Positions 8,481 through 17,247 of a DNA stretch of 63,343 nt are shown piece after piece. The stretch covers positions 1 to 63,343 of the forward strand of contig JAEUHE010000014.1 of the NCBI GenBank assembly GCA_016793885.1, given 5' to 3'. This DNA is from Verrucomicrobiales bacterium (lineage in GTDB: Bacteria > Verrucomicrobiota > Verrucomicrobiia > Limisphaerales > UBA11320). Within the stretch, counting starts at the first letter, position 1. Each line of letters opens with the position of its first letter. The notes beneath the pieces were generated by a model. The model saw only the letters and a program-made list of their open reading frames with translations. It was not told the origin of the DNA and did no database searches. A program made the translations under genes and the position numbers.

Positions 8481-9275
8481 TCAGTAGAACAGGCGGGGGT
8501 GGACTTGGGAGCCGTGAACTGCCGTGTGGCAGCCGGCGCTTGAACACCCCCCCAGGCGCAGGCTGTAGGTGTGGTTGACGGCTCCGATGTAGATTTGAAC
8601 TCCCGAAGTCCCCGGCTGGGGCACTTGGGCGTGGCATTTGAGGCAGAGATTGTTGTCTCGTTCCACGAGCATCTTGGGGTTGATGGATCCATGCGGGCTA
8701 TGGCAAGCGGTGCAGCCTTCGCGCATCGCTTCGTGCTCATAGACATGCACCTGTCCTTGCTCGCGGTGGCAAGTGACGCAGGACTCGTTCTGACGCGCCA
8801 TGGCCAAGCCTCCGGCCGGCTTCATGAGATCCAGGCCGTGGGGATCGTGGCATTGGACGCAGTTCATCTTGCCCTCGGGCACAGGATGATGGTTTGGAAG
8901 GTGGAACTCAGCCTGGGTTTGAAGATGGCACTCGTAGCAGGCCTGCGGGTTGTGGCCCGGATTGGTGATGAACTTGCCACGGCCTCCGCCCGACTCCACG
9001 TGCAGGCTTCCTGGACCGTGGCAGGACTCACAGCCGTGGAGCGTGCCCTTCGCATCCTGACGGATTTGGATCTGCGCGTGACGGCTCATCGCAAAGCTTC
9101 TGGAGATGTTGGTATGGCATTCGAAGCACGTTTGATTGCCAACGAAATGAGCCCCTTGAATGTGGGGAGGCACAACCACGGTTCGTTGGACGGTCCCACA
9201 GGAGCTCAATCCGAGACTGGCGGCGAAGGCTAATGCCAAGGAAAGGAAGGTGATGACAATGGCACGTGTGCTCAT
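8481..9275 (-). CDS. Octaheme c-type cytochrome lipoprotein (MtrA/DmsE-like)
   Basis: Multiheme electron carrier likely to sit inside or beneath the barrel encoded just downstream. A lipoprotein signal (LGLSSC, Cys26) is followed by seven CXXCH sites: CFECH 50, CESCH 82, CYECH 113, CVQCH 139, CVTCH 166, CTACH 188, CLKCH 211. An eighth, CSSAGCH at 244-250, is a CX4CH variant. Distal His ligands occur between them (SRHAQ, NHHP, HDPHG, HSPHG). MtrA/DmsE proteins usually carry ten hemes in about 300 residues, so this 264-residue form is shorter. It could alternatively be a NapC/NrfH-associated doubled-CXXCH protein, but the adjacent barrel favours MtrA. First gene of a two-gene operon. Confidence 0.82.
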   Translation of the reverse strand: MSTRAIVITFLSLALAFAASLGLSSCGTVQRTVVVPPHIQGAHFVGNQTCFECHTNISRSFAMSRHAQIQIRQDAKGTLHGCESCHGPGSLHVESGGGRGKFITNPGHNPQACYECHLQTQAEFHLPNHHPVPEGKMNCVQCHDPHGLDLMKPAGGLAMARQNESCVTCHREQGQVHVYEHEAMREGCTACHSPHGSINPKMLVERDNNLCLKCHAQVPQPGTSGVQIYIGAVNHTYSLRLGGCSSAGCHTAVHGSQVHPRLFY

Positions 9276-9461
9276 GGGTGGGTGGTGGAGCGGTTACCGT
9301 CGGCTGGCTGTGATCGGAACATAGACCCTGCCCGGGCTCGATTGCTTGGGTGCATCGGGTGACGAAGTTGCCGGGAAAGGCATGCCCAGGCAAGTGCGAA
9401 GATAAGGCTCAATCCGGACTTGCCTTCTCTCCATGCTCTCAGGATTGTTTGGGCTAACCAG

Positions 9462-10805
9462 ATGACGCGGCAAATTTCGTTTTTTGAGGATGCAACGGAA
9501 ACCCCGGATTTACCGGCGCCGTTCGCTCGTCAGAAGCGTGTTCAGTCCCATGCACATCCGCCGAATGGTGTGGCGGATGCTGCGGCGTTTGCTCGCTGCA
9601 TCCGAGACTTCCGGGACTTCGGGAAGTCCACTGTTGAGATACCTATCCAGGTGACGTTGCCGGACCAAACCACCCTATGCATTCCGGGTTTCGTCAATGA
9701 GTATTGGACCTCGGCTCAGCGCGCCGCCTCCCGGCTCCATGAGATCTCTTATCGCGCCTGTTTCAAGCCGCAGCTGCCGCGGTTTTTTGTCGAGCATCTC
9801 ACCCAGCCTGGCGAACGTGTTTATGATCCCTTCATGGGACGAGGAACCACCCTGATTGAAGCCGCGCTCCTCGGTCGCGTGCCGATGGGATGCGACATAA
9901 ATCCGCTCAGTGTTCGTCTGGTTCGGCCTCGCCTCGATCCTCCAACTCTACCGGAAGTCGCGGCACGGCTGAACGAGATTGACCTGAAATACTCCGGTGA
10001 GCTTCGGGAGGATTTGCTGGTGTTTTACCATCGTGAGACGCTGGAGGCGATCACAGCATTGAAGCACTATCTGCTGCGGCGTGAAAAGACGGGGACTTTT
10101 GATGCGGTGGATGACTGGATCGGGATGGTGGCCTTAAACCGGCTGACCGGCCACTCCCCCGGTTTCTTTTCGGTGTACACCTTACCTCCTAACCAGGCGA
10201 CTTCGGTTGCGTCACAAATCCGCATCAATGAGAAACGCCAGCAGGTGCCGCCGGTGCGGGATGTTGCCGCGATTATTCTGAAAAAGTCCAAGCAGTTGCT
10301 GGCGGGGTTGGATGCGTCGACCCGAAGGACACTGGCGGGGGTTGCTTCGAAGGCCCGATTGCTCACCTCGAACAGTTCGGCCACTTCTGAGCTCCGTTCG
10401 GGATCGGTGGACTTGGTGGTGACCTCGCCGCCCTTCCTCGATGTGGTGCAGTACGCCGCCGACAATTGGCTTCGCTGCTGGTTCTTGGGGATCGACGCCC
10501 ATGAGGTTCCGATTACCATGACCAGCAGGCTGAGCCGCTGGCGGGAGACGATGACCGAGGTTTTGAAGGAGCTTCATCGGGTATTGAAGCCCGGCGGATA
10601 TGTCGCCTTCGAGGTGGGGGAAGTGAACGGCGGCAAGGTGAAGCTTGAGGAACACGTCATTCCAGCAGGGGTTGCGGCGGGGTTGAAGCCTGAATTTGTG
10701 CTGATTAATGACCAGGAGTTTACCAAAACGGCCAATTGCTGGGGTGTCGATAACAATGGCAAGGGGACCAACACAAACCGAGTCGTGTTTCTGACTAAGA
10801 GTTGA
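9462..10805 (+). CDS. Site-specific DNA methyltransferase (amino-MTase), apparently solitary
   Basis: Predicted S-adenosylmethionine-dependent N4-cytosine/N6-adenine methyltransferase, 447 residues. ATG 9462 is preferred to TTG 9420 because it begins MTRQISFFED, although neither has a strong Shine-Dalgarno. SAM-binding motif DPFMGRGTT is at 122-130 and catalytic motif TSPPF at 321-325, followed by LHRVLKPGGYVAFEVGE. Motif I precedes motif IV, opposite to the classic beta-class order in which TSPPY comes first and DPFxGxGTT last. About 190 residues, probably the target-recognition region, separate them. No restriction gene is adjacent, so it may be an orphan or RNA-directed enzyme. Confidence 0.8.
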   Translation: MTRQISFFEDATETPDLPAPFARQKRVQSHAHPPNGVADAAAFARCIRDFRDFGKSTVEIPIQVTLPDQTTLCIPGFVNEYWTSAQRAASRLHEISYRACFKPQLPRFFVEHLTQPGERVYDPFMGRGTTLIEAALLGRVPMGCDINPLSVRLVRPRLDPPTLPEVAARLNEIDLKYSGELREDLLVFYHRETLEAITALKHYLLRREKTGTFDAVDDWIGMVALNRLTGHSPGFFSVYTLPPNQATSVASQIRINEKRQQVPPVRDVAAIILKKSKQLLAGLDASTRRTLAGVASKARLLTSNSSATSELRSGSVDLVVTSPPFLDVVQYAADNWLRCWFLGIDAHEVPITMTSRLSRWRETMTEVLKELHRVLKPGGYVAFEVGEVNGGKVKLEEHVIPAGVAAGLKPEFVLINDQEFTKTANCWGVDNNGKGTNTNRVVFLTKS

Positions 10806-10828
10806 TTCGATTGAATTTAGACCAGCAC

Positions 10829-11371
10829 ATGAGAGCATCGCGTTTTTTTAGGAGTCGGTTTCGAACTCTGGATGACCATCCCAGTCGTGTCTGGCGTTCC
10901 TTTATGGCGACTGTCATGGGTGTCTGTTTGATGATGGGCACTGCTGGGAGCGCCGAGGTTAGCGCCGCCGCTCCTCCGTCGGGGGTTAAGATCAAGAAGG
11001 TCCTCCCTCATTGGCTGGACAAGCAGGGACGGCACTTGCTGTCGCCCAGTCTCTTGGAGCGGGATGCCTACCAAGCCCTGCTTAGGAAGGAGCCCGAGCG
11101 ACGGGGTGGGCTGCGATTTGACGTTCAGTGCGGCACTTTGCCGGCCGGCACATCCTTCGTGCTCAAGCTCGAGATTCGCGGATCCAAGAGCAACACGCCT
11201 ACCTTCGTTCAGCTGGAACAACCATTGCCCCCGAAGGCGCGGTTCCAGCGCTGGCAATCTTTGACCTTGGGCGTCGAGCAGTATCAGGCTCTGGGCGAGT
11301 TGGTCGCTTGGCGGGCCACTCTCTGGACCTCCAACCAATTCGTGGCTGAACAGAAGTCCTTCCTCTGGTAG
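10829..11371 (+). CDS. Small exported protein of unknown function
   Basis: Not recognised. The frame is open from 10802, overlapping the methyltransferase stop, but ATG 10829 or ATG 10904 are better starts; the latter gives MATVMGVCLMMGTAGSAEVSAA, a signal peptide. The mature part (about 120 residues) has PHWLDKQGRH, a beta-rich section (FVLKLEIRGS, TFVQLEQPLPP, WQSLTLGVEQYQAL) and the ending EQKSFLW. It looks like one immunoglobulin-like beta domain. It lies between the methyltransferase and an Lrp/AsnC gene on the same strand, 44 bp before the latter. Function unknown. Confidence 0.6.
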   Translation: MRASRFFRSRFRTLDDHPSRVWRSFMATVMGVCLMMGTAGSAEVSAAAPPSGVKIKKVLPHWLDKQGRHLLSPSLLERDAYQALLRKEPERRGGLRFDVQCGTLPAGTSFVLKLEIRGSKSNTPTFVQLEQPLPPKARFQRWQSLTLGVEQYQALGELVAWRATLWTSNQFVAEQKSFLW

Positions 11372-11415
11372 GAAATCTCTTCCCCTCCACACCGCGGCCA
11401 GCATAACCTTCGTCC

Positions 11416-11895
11416 ATGGATCCGTTGCTTCAACTGTTGAAGGAAAACGCCGCCCTTCGGCCGGCGCAGCTCGCTTTATTGGTGAATCTCACGGAGGCGG
11501 AGGTCGCAGCGCGTATCAAGGCGTATGAGGAGGAGGGGGTTATCCTGGCCTACCGCACCATCCTGAATGAGGACAAGCTGTCCGAAGAGAAGGTCCGGGC
11601 GGTTATCGAGGTCAAGATCACGCCCGAACGGGGCGGTGGTTTTGATCGTCTGGCGGAGCGCATCTCCAAGTATTCGGAGGTTCAGTCCTGCTATTTGATG
11701 TCGGGCTCTTACGATCTGATGGTGCTGCTGGAGGGCAACACTCTGCGCGAGGTATCCACTTTTGTCTCCGAGAAGTTGGCAACGATCCAGGGCGTGCTCT
11801 CGACCTCCACTCACTTCATTCTCAAGCCGTACAAGCAACAAGGGGTGTTGATCCATCAGGAAGCGCCCGAAGCTCGTTTGGCGGTTACCCCCTGA
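11416..11895 (+). CDS. Lrp/AsnC-family transcriptional regulator
   Basis: Cytoplasmic DNA-binding regulator that senses amino acids or related metabolites, 159 residues. The N-terminal part (1-55) is a winged helix-turn-helix (ALLVNLTEAEVAARIKAYEEEGVILAYRTIL). Residues about 60-140 are the RAM/AsnC ligand domain with VIEVKITPE and VQSCYLMSGSYDLMVLLEG, the conserved beta-alpha-beta core including the G-x-YD-hhh pattern. The helix-turn-helix is short compared with classical Lrp, as in AsnC proteins often found next to aminotransferases; none is adjacent here. A RodZ-like gene follows 32 bp downstream on the same strand. Confidence 0.85.
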   Translation: MDPLLQLLKENAALRPAQLALLVNLTEAEVAARIKAYEEEGVILAYRTILNEDKLSEEKVRAVIEVKITPERGGGFDRLAERISKYSEVQSCYLMSGSYDLMVLLEGNTLREVSTFVSEKLATIQGVLSTSTHFILKPYKQQGVLIHQEAPEARLAVTP

Positions 11896-11927
11896 AGAAT
11901 TGGTCTGGCTTCGACCTTTACCCCTCC

Positions 11928-12434
11928 ATGCCCACCGTCGCTGAACAACTTCGCACCGCTCGTCAGGCCGCCAACCTGACTCTGAATCAGGTTGCTGACA
12001 CCACCAAGCTCAAGGCAGAGCAGATCGACGCTCTGGAGCGGGCCGACTACTCTTCCTTTCCGGCCCCGGTCTACATCCGCGGATCCATTCGCACCTACGG
12101 CAAGCTCCTCAAGTTGGATGTTCCGAAATTGATGGCTCAGCTTGATGAGGAGTTTTCGGACACCAAAGAGCTGAGCGACCCGCCACCACTCACCCCTCCG
12201 GCTAGCGGCTTCCTCGACTGGGTGATGCTGCAGTTCTCCAAACTCGATTGGCGGATTGTCGTCGGGTTGGGGGGGGTGCTGCTGGTTCTGATCGTGGTTT
12301 GGTCGTTGGTCCGGCCGGCCAACCATGTTAAGAAGGCAGATCCGCTGTCGAATCTGGGGCCTGGCCTGTACTCGCCTCGTCCGACGAGCCGTGGCGATAC
12401 ACTGCCGCTGCCGACGAACGCTCCTCCGCGGTGA
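11928..12434 (+). CDS. RodZ-like helix-turn-helix membrane protein
   Basis: 168 residues with an N-terminal Cro-like HTH_25 domain (1-70: VAEQLRTARQAANLTLNQVADTTKL, then YIRGSIRTYGKLLKLD), a linker, one transmembrane helix (about 110-128, IVVGLGGVLLVLIVVW) and a short Pro/Ser-rich periplasmic tail. In RodZ the HTH domain contacts MreB and links the cytoskeleton to cell-wall synthesis. The tail here is far shorter than the E. coli RodZ periplasmic domain and lacks its beta domain, so this is a minimal form. Cytoskeletal role inferred from architecture. Confidence 0.78.
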   Translation: MPTVAEQLRTARQAANLTLNQVADTTKLKAEQIDALERADYSSFPAPVYIRGSIRTYGKLLKLDVPKLMAQLDEEFSDTKELSDPPPLTPPASGFLDWVMLQFSKLDWRIVVGLGGVLLVLIVVWSLVRPANHVKKADPLSNLGPGLYSPRPTSRGDTLPLPTNAPPR

Positions 12435-12788
12435 GGGGGGACAAAACCACGAGCCAAAGGCAGGGCGAGATTTCACTCGAGCCCACGCCTGCCCCAGGCT
12501 GTGAATGACAAAGGGGTAACTCCGCGAGGGCCGGTAAGTGTTCGTCACCACCTGAGCGCTCCACGCGCAGCCCCGTTCCCTTTGAACGACGCAGGGCCCA
12601 TCAGGGCTCGAATGGAATCTCGCGCTACCCCGTATCGTCGGACCGCCTCGCTGTCAAATCTCGGCCTGCCTTTCTAGGGTTGCCAATCTCACCCACCTAG
12701 AATCACACCCTTGGGAAGGCGATTTGTTTCTGACTCGAAGCTTTGCGCTGGACCTCAAGGAGGATCTTTCCCTAAACCAGTCGAGCCT
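12435..12788. other. Intergenic region without a recognisable gene
   Basis: GC-rich spacer of 354 bp. I see no ORF with coding character, no tRNA and no clear terminator. An AAGGAGGATC stretch near 12757 looks like a Shine-Dalgarno but lies too far (about 25 nt) from the next ATG. Confidence 0.5.
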
Positions 12789-14108
12789 ATGATGCGAGCT
12801 TCTCTCAGTCTGATCCTGATGCTGGTCGGTCTTCCCTGCGCATTTACTCTCCTCCCCGCTGCCGAGATCTCGCCGGGATTGGATGAGTTTCGGCAGCAGG
12901 CCGAGCGTTGCCGTCGGCTCCTGCGCTCGAGCGTGGTGGACTTTTACCTTCCGCACTGTGTCGATGGCACCAACGGCGGCTATTTTCAGGATCTCCGGGG
13001 CGGACGATTTGCGTCTTCGGGGGAGAAGTTTTTGACGCTGCAAGCCCGGCAGCTTTGGTCGTTCAGCATTTTCGCCGAGGAAGGGATTGAGCGGGCTGCC
13101 TCTCTCTCAGCGGCGCGTTCGGGCTACGACTTTATCCAGCGGCGGATGTGGGATGCCGAACGAGGTGGGTATTTCTCCAAAGTGGATGATCGTGGCGCTA
13201 TCCTCGACGACCGCAAGCACGCATATCTGAACTCATTCGCCCTGTATGGGTTGGCGGCTTATTTTCGGGCCAGTGGCGATTCAAGCGCACTCCAGGCGGC
13301 CAAATCCCTGTTCCAGGTTTTTGAGCTGCGCTTTCGGGATCGAGTGAATGGTGGGTATCACGAGTTTTTCCATCGCGATTGGTTGCCGGTGACGGACGAC
13401 AAGGCAGGGCGCTACGTGGGTGCCATCGGCACCAAGACCTACAACACGCATTTGCATCTGCTGGAAGCATTCGCTGAGCTGTATCGGGCGTGGCCCGATC
13501 CGCTGGTGGCTCGTCGGCTCCAGGAGTTGATCGTGATCAATACCAGCACCATTCTGCATCCGGAGTATCGCTGCAATCTGGATGGTTGGTGGCCCGATTG
13601 GCGGCGCGTGGAAACGCCCCAGAATTTGCGGGCCAGTTATGGTCACGATGTGGAGTGTGTGTGGCTGGTGCTGGATGCCGCGCGCACGGTGGGCCTGGCG
13701 CCGCACACCTTGCGGAGTTGGGCTGAAACCCTGGCCGGCTACAGCCTCACCTATGGATTTGATTCCCAGCACGGAGGGTTCTTTTACTCAGGTGAGTTGG
13801 GGAAGGCGGCGGACGACACAAAAAAGGAATGGTGGGTGCAAGCCGAGGCTCTGGTGGGCTTGTTGACGCTGTACCAGGAAACTGGGCAGCCCCGCTACTA
13901 CCGCGCCTTCCGTCAGACCCTGGATTTCACGGAGGCCCACCTGGTGGCTAAGGAGGGCAGTTGGTGGGCGACCCGCAATGCCGACGGCTCTCCGAGTCGA
14001 AATCTGTCCCGAACATCCATGTGGCAAGGGGCCTACCACAACGGTCGCGCGCTGCTTTGGTCGGCACGAATCCTCGAGGCGTTGGGTTTGCAGAGGAAGA
14101 GTCCCTAA
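12789..14108 (+). CDS. Exported AGE-family (N-acylglucosamine 2-epimerase-like) isomerase
   Basis: Predicted sugar epimerase/isomerase with an alpha6/alpha6 barrel, 439 residues. The start is one of two adjacent ATGs (12789/12792), giving MMRASLSLILMLVGLPCAFTLLPAAE, a signal peptide; the longer frame from TTG 12711 lacks coding character. Family landmarks include HAYLNSFALYGLAAYFRASGD, KTYNTHLHLLEAFAELYRAWPD, SYGHDVECVWLVLDAA, WWVQAEALVGLLTLYQETGQ and YHNGRALLWSARILEALG, with the conserved His residues of the active site. Cytosolic relatives act on N-acetylglucosamine, mannose or cellobiose; export suggests extracytoplasmic oligosaccharides. Exact substrate cannot be told. Confidence 0.8.
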   Translation: MMRASLSLILMLVGLPCAFTLLPAAEISPGLDEFRQQAERCRRLLRSSVVDFYLPHCVDGTNGGYFQDLRGGRFASSGEKFLTLQARQLWSFSIFAEEGIERAASLSAARSGYDFIQRRMWDAERGGYFSKVDDRGAILDDRKHAYLNSFALYGLAAYFRASGDSSALQAAKSLFQVFELRFRDRVNGGYHEFFHRDWLPVTDDKAGRYVGAIGTKTYNTHLHLLEAFAELYRAWPDPLVARRLQELIVINTSTILHPEYRCNLDGWWPDWRRVETPQNLRASYGHDVECVWLVLDAARTVGLAPHTLRSWAETLAGYSLTYGFDSQHGGFFYSGELGKAADDTKKEWWVQAEALVGLLTLYQETGQPRYYRAFRQTLDFTEAHLVAKEGSWWATRNADGSPSRNLSRTSMWQGAYHNGRALLWSARILEALGLQRKSP

Positions 14109-14283
14109 CTTCTCAACTCATTCCAGACCCGATGCCGCGTCAGGTGGAACAACCTGACCTCGCTGGGGCTTCCGGCTTGAGCGACTCCGTTATTGCCATG
14201 TTGACTCGAGACGGTTGCGGCCTCTCGAGAGGAGCCCATGTCACCGGTCCGTGTCCAAGCCTGCGCGCGGTGATGGAGGCACG

Positions 14284-14312
14284 AAAAAAGGGCCGGACTT
14301 GCGTCCGGCCCT
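14284..14312 (-). terminator. Rho-independent terminator of the CBM9-like gene
   Basis: On the minus strand, GGGCCGGACGCAAGTCCGGCCC forms a 9-bp GC-rich stem with a tetraloop, followed directly by TTTTTT, about 30 bp past the stop at 14341. Confidence 0.88.
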
Positions 14313-14340
14313 TGAATTGGAGACTACTGCTTGGGGAAGA

Positions 14341-16899
14341 TTACTTCCTCAGGCGATAGTAGACAGCGGCACCGGCACCGGGTGCGGCGTAGGGGGAGGC
14401 TGCTCCCACGACGTCAGACCAGTTAGCCAGGTCGGTGGACTGTTGGAGTACCGTTCCGGCCTCGGTCCAGCTGACACTGATCGCTCCTGCGCCCGAGCGA
14501 GCAATCGCCAGGCTGAAGCTGCCACCAGCGTCCAGCGTTCCGACGCGGTAGGTCTTGTAGCCACCGTTGGCATCATCGTTCAGAAGAACTTTGCTGCCGT
14601 CGGGTTTGACACTGAACCATTCGAGGTAAGCGGCTCCGGTGGTCTCTTGATAGACAGTGCGGATCGGATACACGCCCGGAACCTCTACGATGAACCGGAA
14701 CAACGTGGCAGAGAATTGATCTCGCTCACCGAGGAACAGTGCGTTCGCCGGGTCGTTGATCGCTCCGCCCTGGGTGCGGAAACGGTCGTCGCTGTTGAAT
14801 CCGAGGGTGATGAGGCCAGCCGGGAGTTCCACGAAGGTCACGATCTCAGCTTGGATTCCGTTCGGATCGATGCCGCTGTCCGGAGCCGGAAGTCCGGGCA
14901 TCTGGAGGTCATCGGGGAACGATGCATTCGAATCACCGCCCAATTGGCTCAGGTTGATGACCCCTTCGATGTCGAATCGGACCACTGCGTCTTCATAGAC
15001 ACCTTCGCCGACCGCGGCGCCGATGGCGGCGGGATCGGCGGTGTTCTCAAAGCCGCTCTGGCCGGTGAGAGCCAGTTCAGCGTCGTCGATCGTGTTGGGG
15101 GTGTTGTCCTGATTGTAGAACACTTTCCACACAAACCCGCGCTTGGTGGCGTCATAGGATCCGGCCTTCATCGAAGCGGTGAGCACCGGGTAGGTCGGAA
15201 TCGTGAACGTTCCAGAATCCGTGATCACGTTTCCACGGGTGTCTTTGACTTCGATGGCATAGGTGTGTTCACCGAAGCTCAGCAGAGCTGACGGCGTGTA
15301 AGAGAAGTCGGTGGCGTCCAGTACCTTCGGGCTCGCGACCAAGGTTACCGCCTTGCCATCGATCGTCAGTTTCACCGTGGCGGGATCCAGCACCGAGATT
15401 CCCTTGTCGTTCGCACGGAAGGAGAAGAGGTTGATGGAAGGATTAACCGCCGAGAGGAACAGGCGATCAGCGCCCGCGCCGACATCACCCAAGGTGATCA
15501 AAGCCGTTTCCGACGGACTCTTGCCGAAAACGATGGAGTGAGCACCGAGACCACCCCAACCTTTTTGGCCAGGGGTCAGCTCGTCACCGTCGTTGATGGC
15601 CATACCCAACCCAAACTGAGTTCCCACCGTAAGCGGGGCCTCGAGTCCCAGCGAGGCGACGGGGAGCTTGATTTCATAGATGGTCTTCTTGTTGACACCA
15701 TCGCGCGTCACGATCGCTTCCGTTCCGCCGGGGCCGGCTTCGTGCATAATGATCACGTTGTTCACATTGCCTTCCACGCCACCGAGGGCGTAGTTGTAAA
15801 GGGCCACCTGGCGGGTCCGGTCGGCGCTAGCAATCATGAGCTGAATGGAGTCGCCATTCCAGGCGCTGTTGGCAGCATTTTCATGATACTCGTCGGTCAC
15901 CACGAATCCGAAGTAGACATTGTCAGCATCGTACACGATCTGAACGGCGGACGTCTGATCATCCGGGCCGCTCCAGGTACCGCCGTTGTATTCTTCGAAG
16001 AGCACATAGGTGCCGGTTCCATTGGGGCCGGAACCTTTGGGGATGGAGAACTTGGGATCCGCGAGGACGGGAACGCCGCCCCATTCATCGAGCGTTCCAT
16101 CCACCACGATGGGACTGGCAGTCGCATTCGCGGTGTAGGATTGCTTGCCTGGCTCGATGTCGTTTCCGGCCGCCAGAGTGATGAGGGCCGTTTCCGACGG
16201 ACTCTTGCCGAAGACCAAGGCATGCGCTCCGAGCCCACCCCAACCTTTTTGGCCAGGGGTCAGTTCATCGCCATCGTTGATGGCCATGCCCAGACCGAAC
16301 TGCGTTCCACCGCCCAGAGTCTCCAGACCCAGCGCGGACTTCGGGAGCTTGATCTCGTAGGTGGTCCGCTTGGTAGCTGAGTCGCGGGTCACGACCGCTT
16401 CGGTTCCGCCGGGGCCAGCTTCGTGCATCACGATCACTTCCGCGGTTGCGTCCTCGACGCCACCGAGCGCGTAGTTGTAGAGCGCGACTTGGGAGCTTCG
16501 TTCGGCGTTGGCAATCATCAGCTGAATCGAGTCGCCGTTCCAGGCGCTCTTCGCAGCATTTTCATGATAGTCGTCAGTCACCACGAAACCGAAATAAACG
16601 TTGTCGGTATCATAGACGATTTGCACGGCCGAGGTCTGGTCATCCGGACCGCTCCACGTGCCGCCATTGTATTCTTCGAAGAGAACGTAGTTTCCGCCGG
16701 CCGATCCCTTGGGAATCGAGAATTTAGGGTCGGCGAGGACCGGCACGCCACCCCATTCGGAGAGGCTACCGTCTAACACAATGGCCCGCGGGGTTGGGAC
16801 CACCGTGTAGAATTCTTTCGTGGGTTCGATATCATTCGCGTAGCCTGTTACGGCAAACGCGAATGGTACTATTAATAGGGATAGTAGTTTTTTGCGCAT
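14341..16899 (-). CDS. Secreted protein with two tandem CBM9/DOMON-like sugar-binding domains
   Basis: 852 residues with signal peptide MRKKLLSLLIVPFAFAVTGYA. Two adjacent copies of a carbohydrate-binding domain (22-245 and about 246-474) share blocks such as VLADPKFSIPKGS, GTWSGPDDQTSAVQIVYD and GDELTPGQKGWGGLGAH. The pattern (SEWGGVPVLAD; NVYFGFVVTDDYHENA; GDSIQLMI) is that of CBM9-like/DOMON folds of polysaccharide-binding proteins. Residues about 475-780 hold Ig-like and PA14-like segments. The C-terminus LQQSTDLANWSDVVGA...YYRLRK is the module seen in other secreted proteins of this window. No catalytic motif is visible; a surface binding role is inferred. Own terminator at 14284-14312. 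Confidence 0.8.
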   Translation of the reverse strand: MRKKLLSLLIVPFAFAVTGYANDIEPTKEFYTVVPTPRAIVLDGSLSEWGGVPVLADPKFSIPKGSAGGNYVLFEEYNGGTWSGPDDQTSAVQIVYDTDNVYFGFVVTDDYHENAAKSAWNGDSIQLMIANAERSSQVALYNYALGGVEDATAEVIVMHEAGPGGTEAVVTRDSATKRTTYEIKLPKSALGLETLGGGTQFGLGMAINDGDELTPGQKGWGGLGAHALVFGKSPSETALITLAAGNDIEPGKQSYTANATASPIVVDGTLDEWGGVPVLADPKFSIPKGSGPNGTGTYVLFEEYNGGTWSGPDDQTSAVQIVYDADNVYFGFVVTDEYHENAANSAWNGDSIQLMIASADRTRQVALYNYALGGVEGNVNNVIIMHEAGPGGTEAIVTRDGVNKKTIYEIKLPVASLGLEAPLTVGTQFGLGMAINDGDELTPGQKGWGGLGAHSIVFGKSPSETALITLGDVGAGADRLFLSAVNPSINLFSFRANDKGISVLDPATVKLTIDGKAVTLVASPKVLDATDFSYTPSALLSFGEHTYAIEVKDTRGNVITDSGTFTIPTYPVLTASMKAGSYDATKRGFVWKVFYNQDNTPNTIDDAELALTGQSGFENTADPAAIGAAVGEGVYEDAVVRFDIEGVINLSQLGGDSNASFPDDLQMPGLPAPDSGIDPNGIQAEIVTFVELPAGLITLGFNSDDRFRTQGGAINDPANALFLGERDQFSATLFRFIVEVPGVYPIRTVYQETTGAAYLEWFSVKPDGSKVLLNDDANGGYKTYRVGTLDAGGSFSLAIARSGAGAISVSWTEAGTVLQQSTDLANWSDVVGAASPYAAPGAGAAVYYRLRK

Positions 16900-17247
16900 A
16901 CTGATTGTACTCTTGGGTTGATGGGGACGCTTTCACTAGAATTAATAGAGAGGTAGGGCGTTGCTGTCAACGTTCTTGTGGCCGTTGAACGTGCCGTTGG
17001 GATGGCGGCGTAAGGCCAGGGCTGCCCGCTGCTCGCCCGGGCTTTGGCGGCCATTTCCAAGTTTGAACGGGGAGCTTTAGAAGTATGAACTTCTTGATGG
17101 TTTGATATGAATGCTTAGAGGCTGGATCGAGGTCGAATCAGGCTGAAACCGGCCCGGCCAGTGTGCTTCACGAGCGTAGGCTGTTCGTTGTCGCGCGACT
17201 TAAATGGCTTGTCTCACCCTCCCGTACCCGCTGAAATCTGGATCTTA
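16900..17247. other. Intergenic region between divergent genes
   Basis: Spacer between the CBM9-like and beta-helix genes, presumably with both promoters. An AT-rich patch lies at 16920-16960 and another (TTTGATATGAATGC) near 17100. No gene or clear repeat is seen. Confidence 0.5.

Noticed and set aside
12580..12630. tRNA-like segment (GGGCTCGAATGG)
   Set aside because: Resembles a T-arm only; no acceptor, D or anticodon stem can be paired.
14215..15291. 358-residue open frame on the plus strand
   Set aside because: Antisense to the CBM9-like gene and running through its terminator; no recognisable fold.
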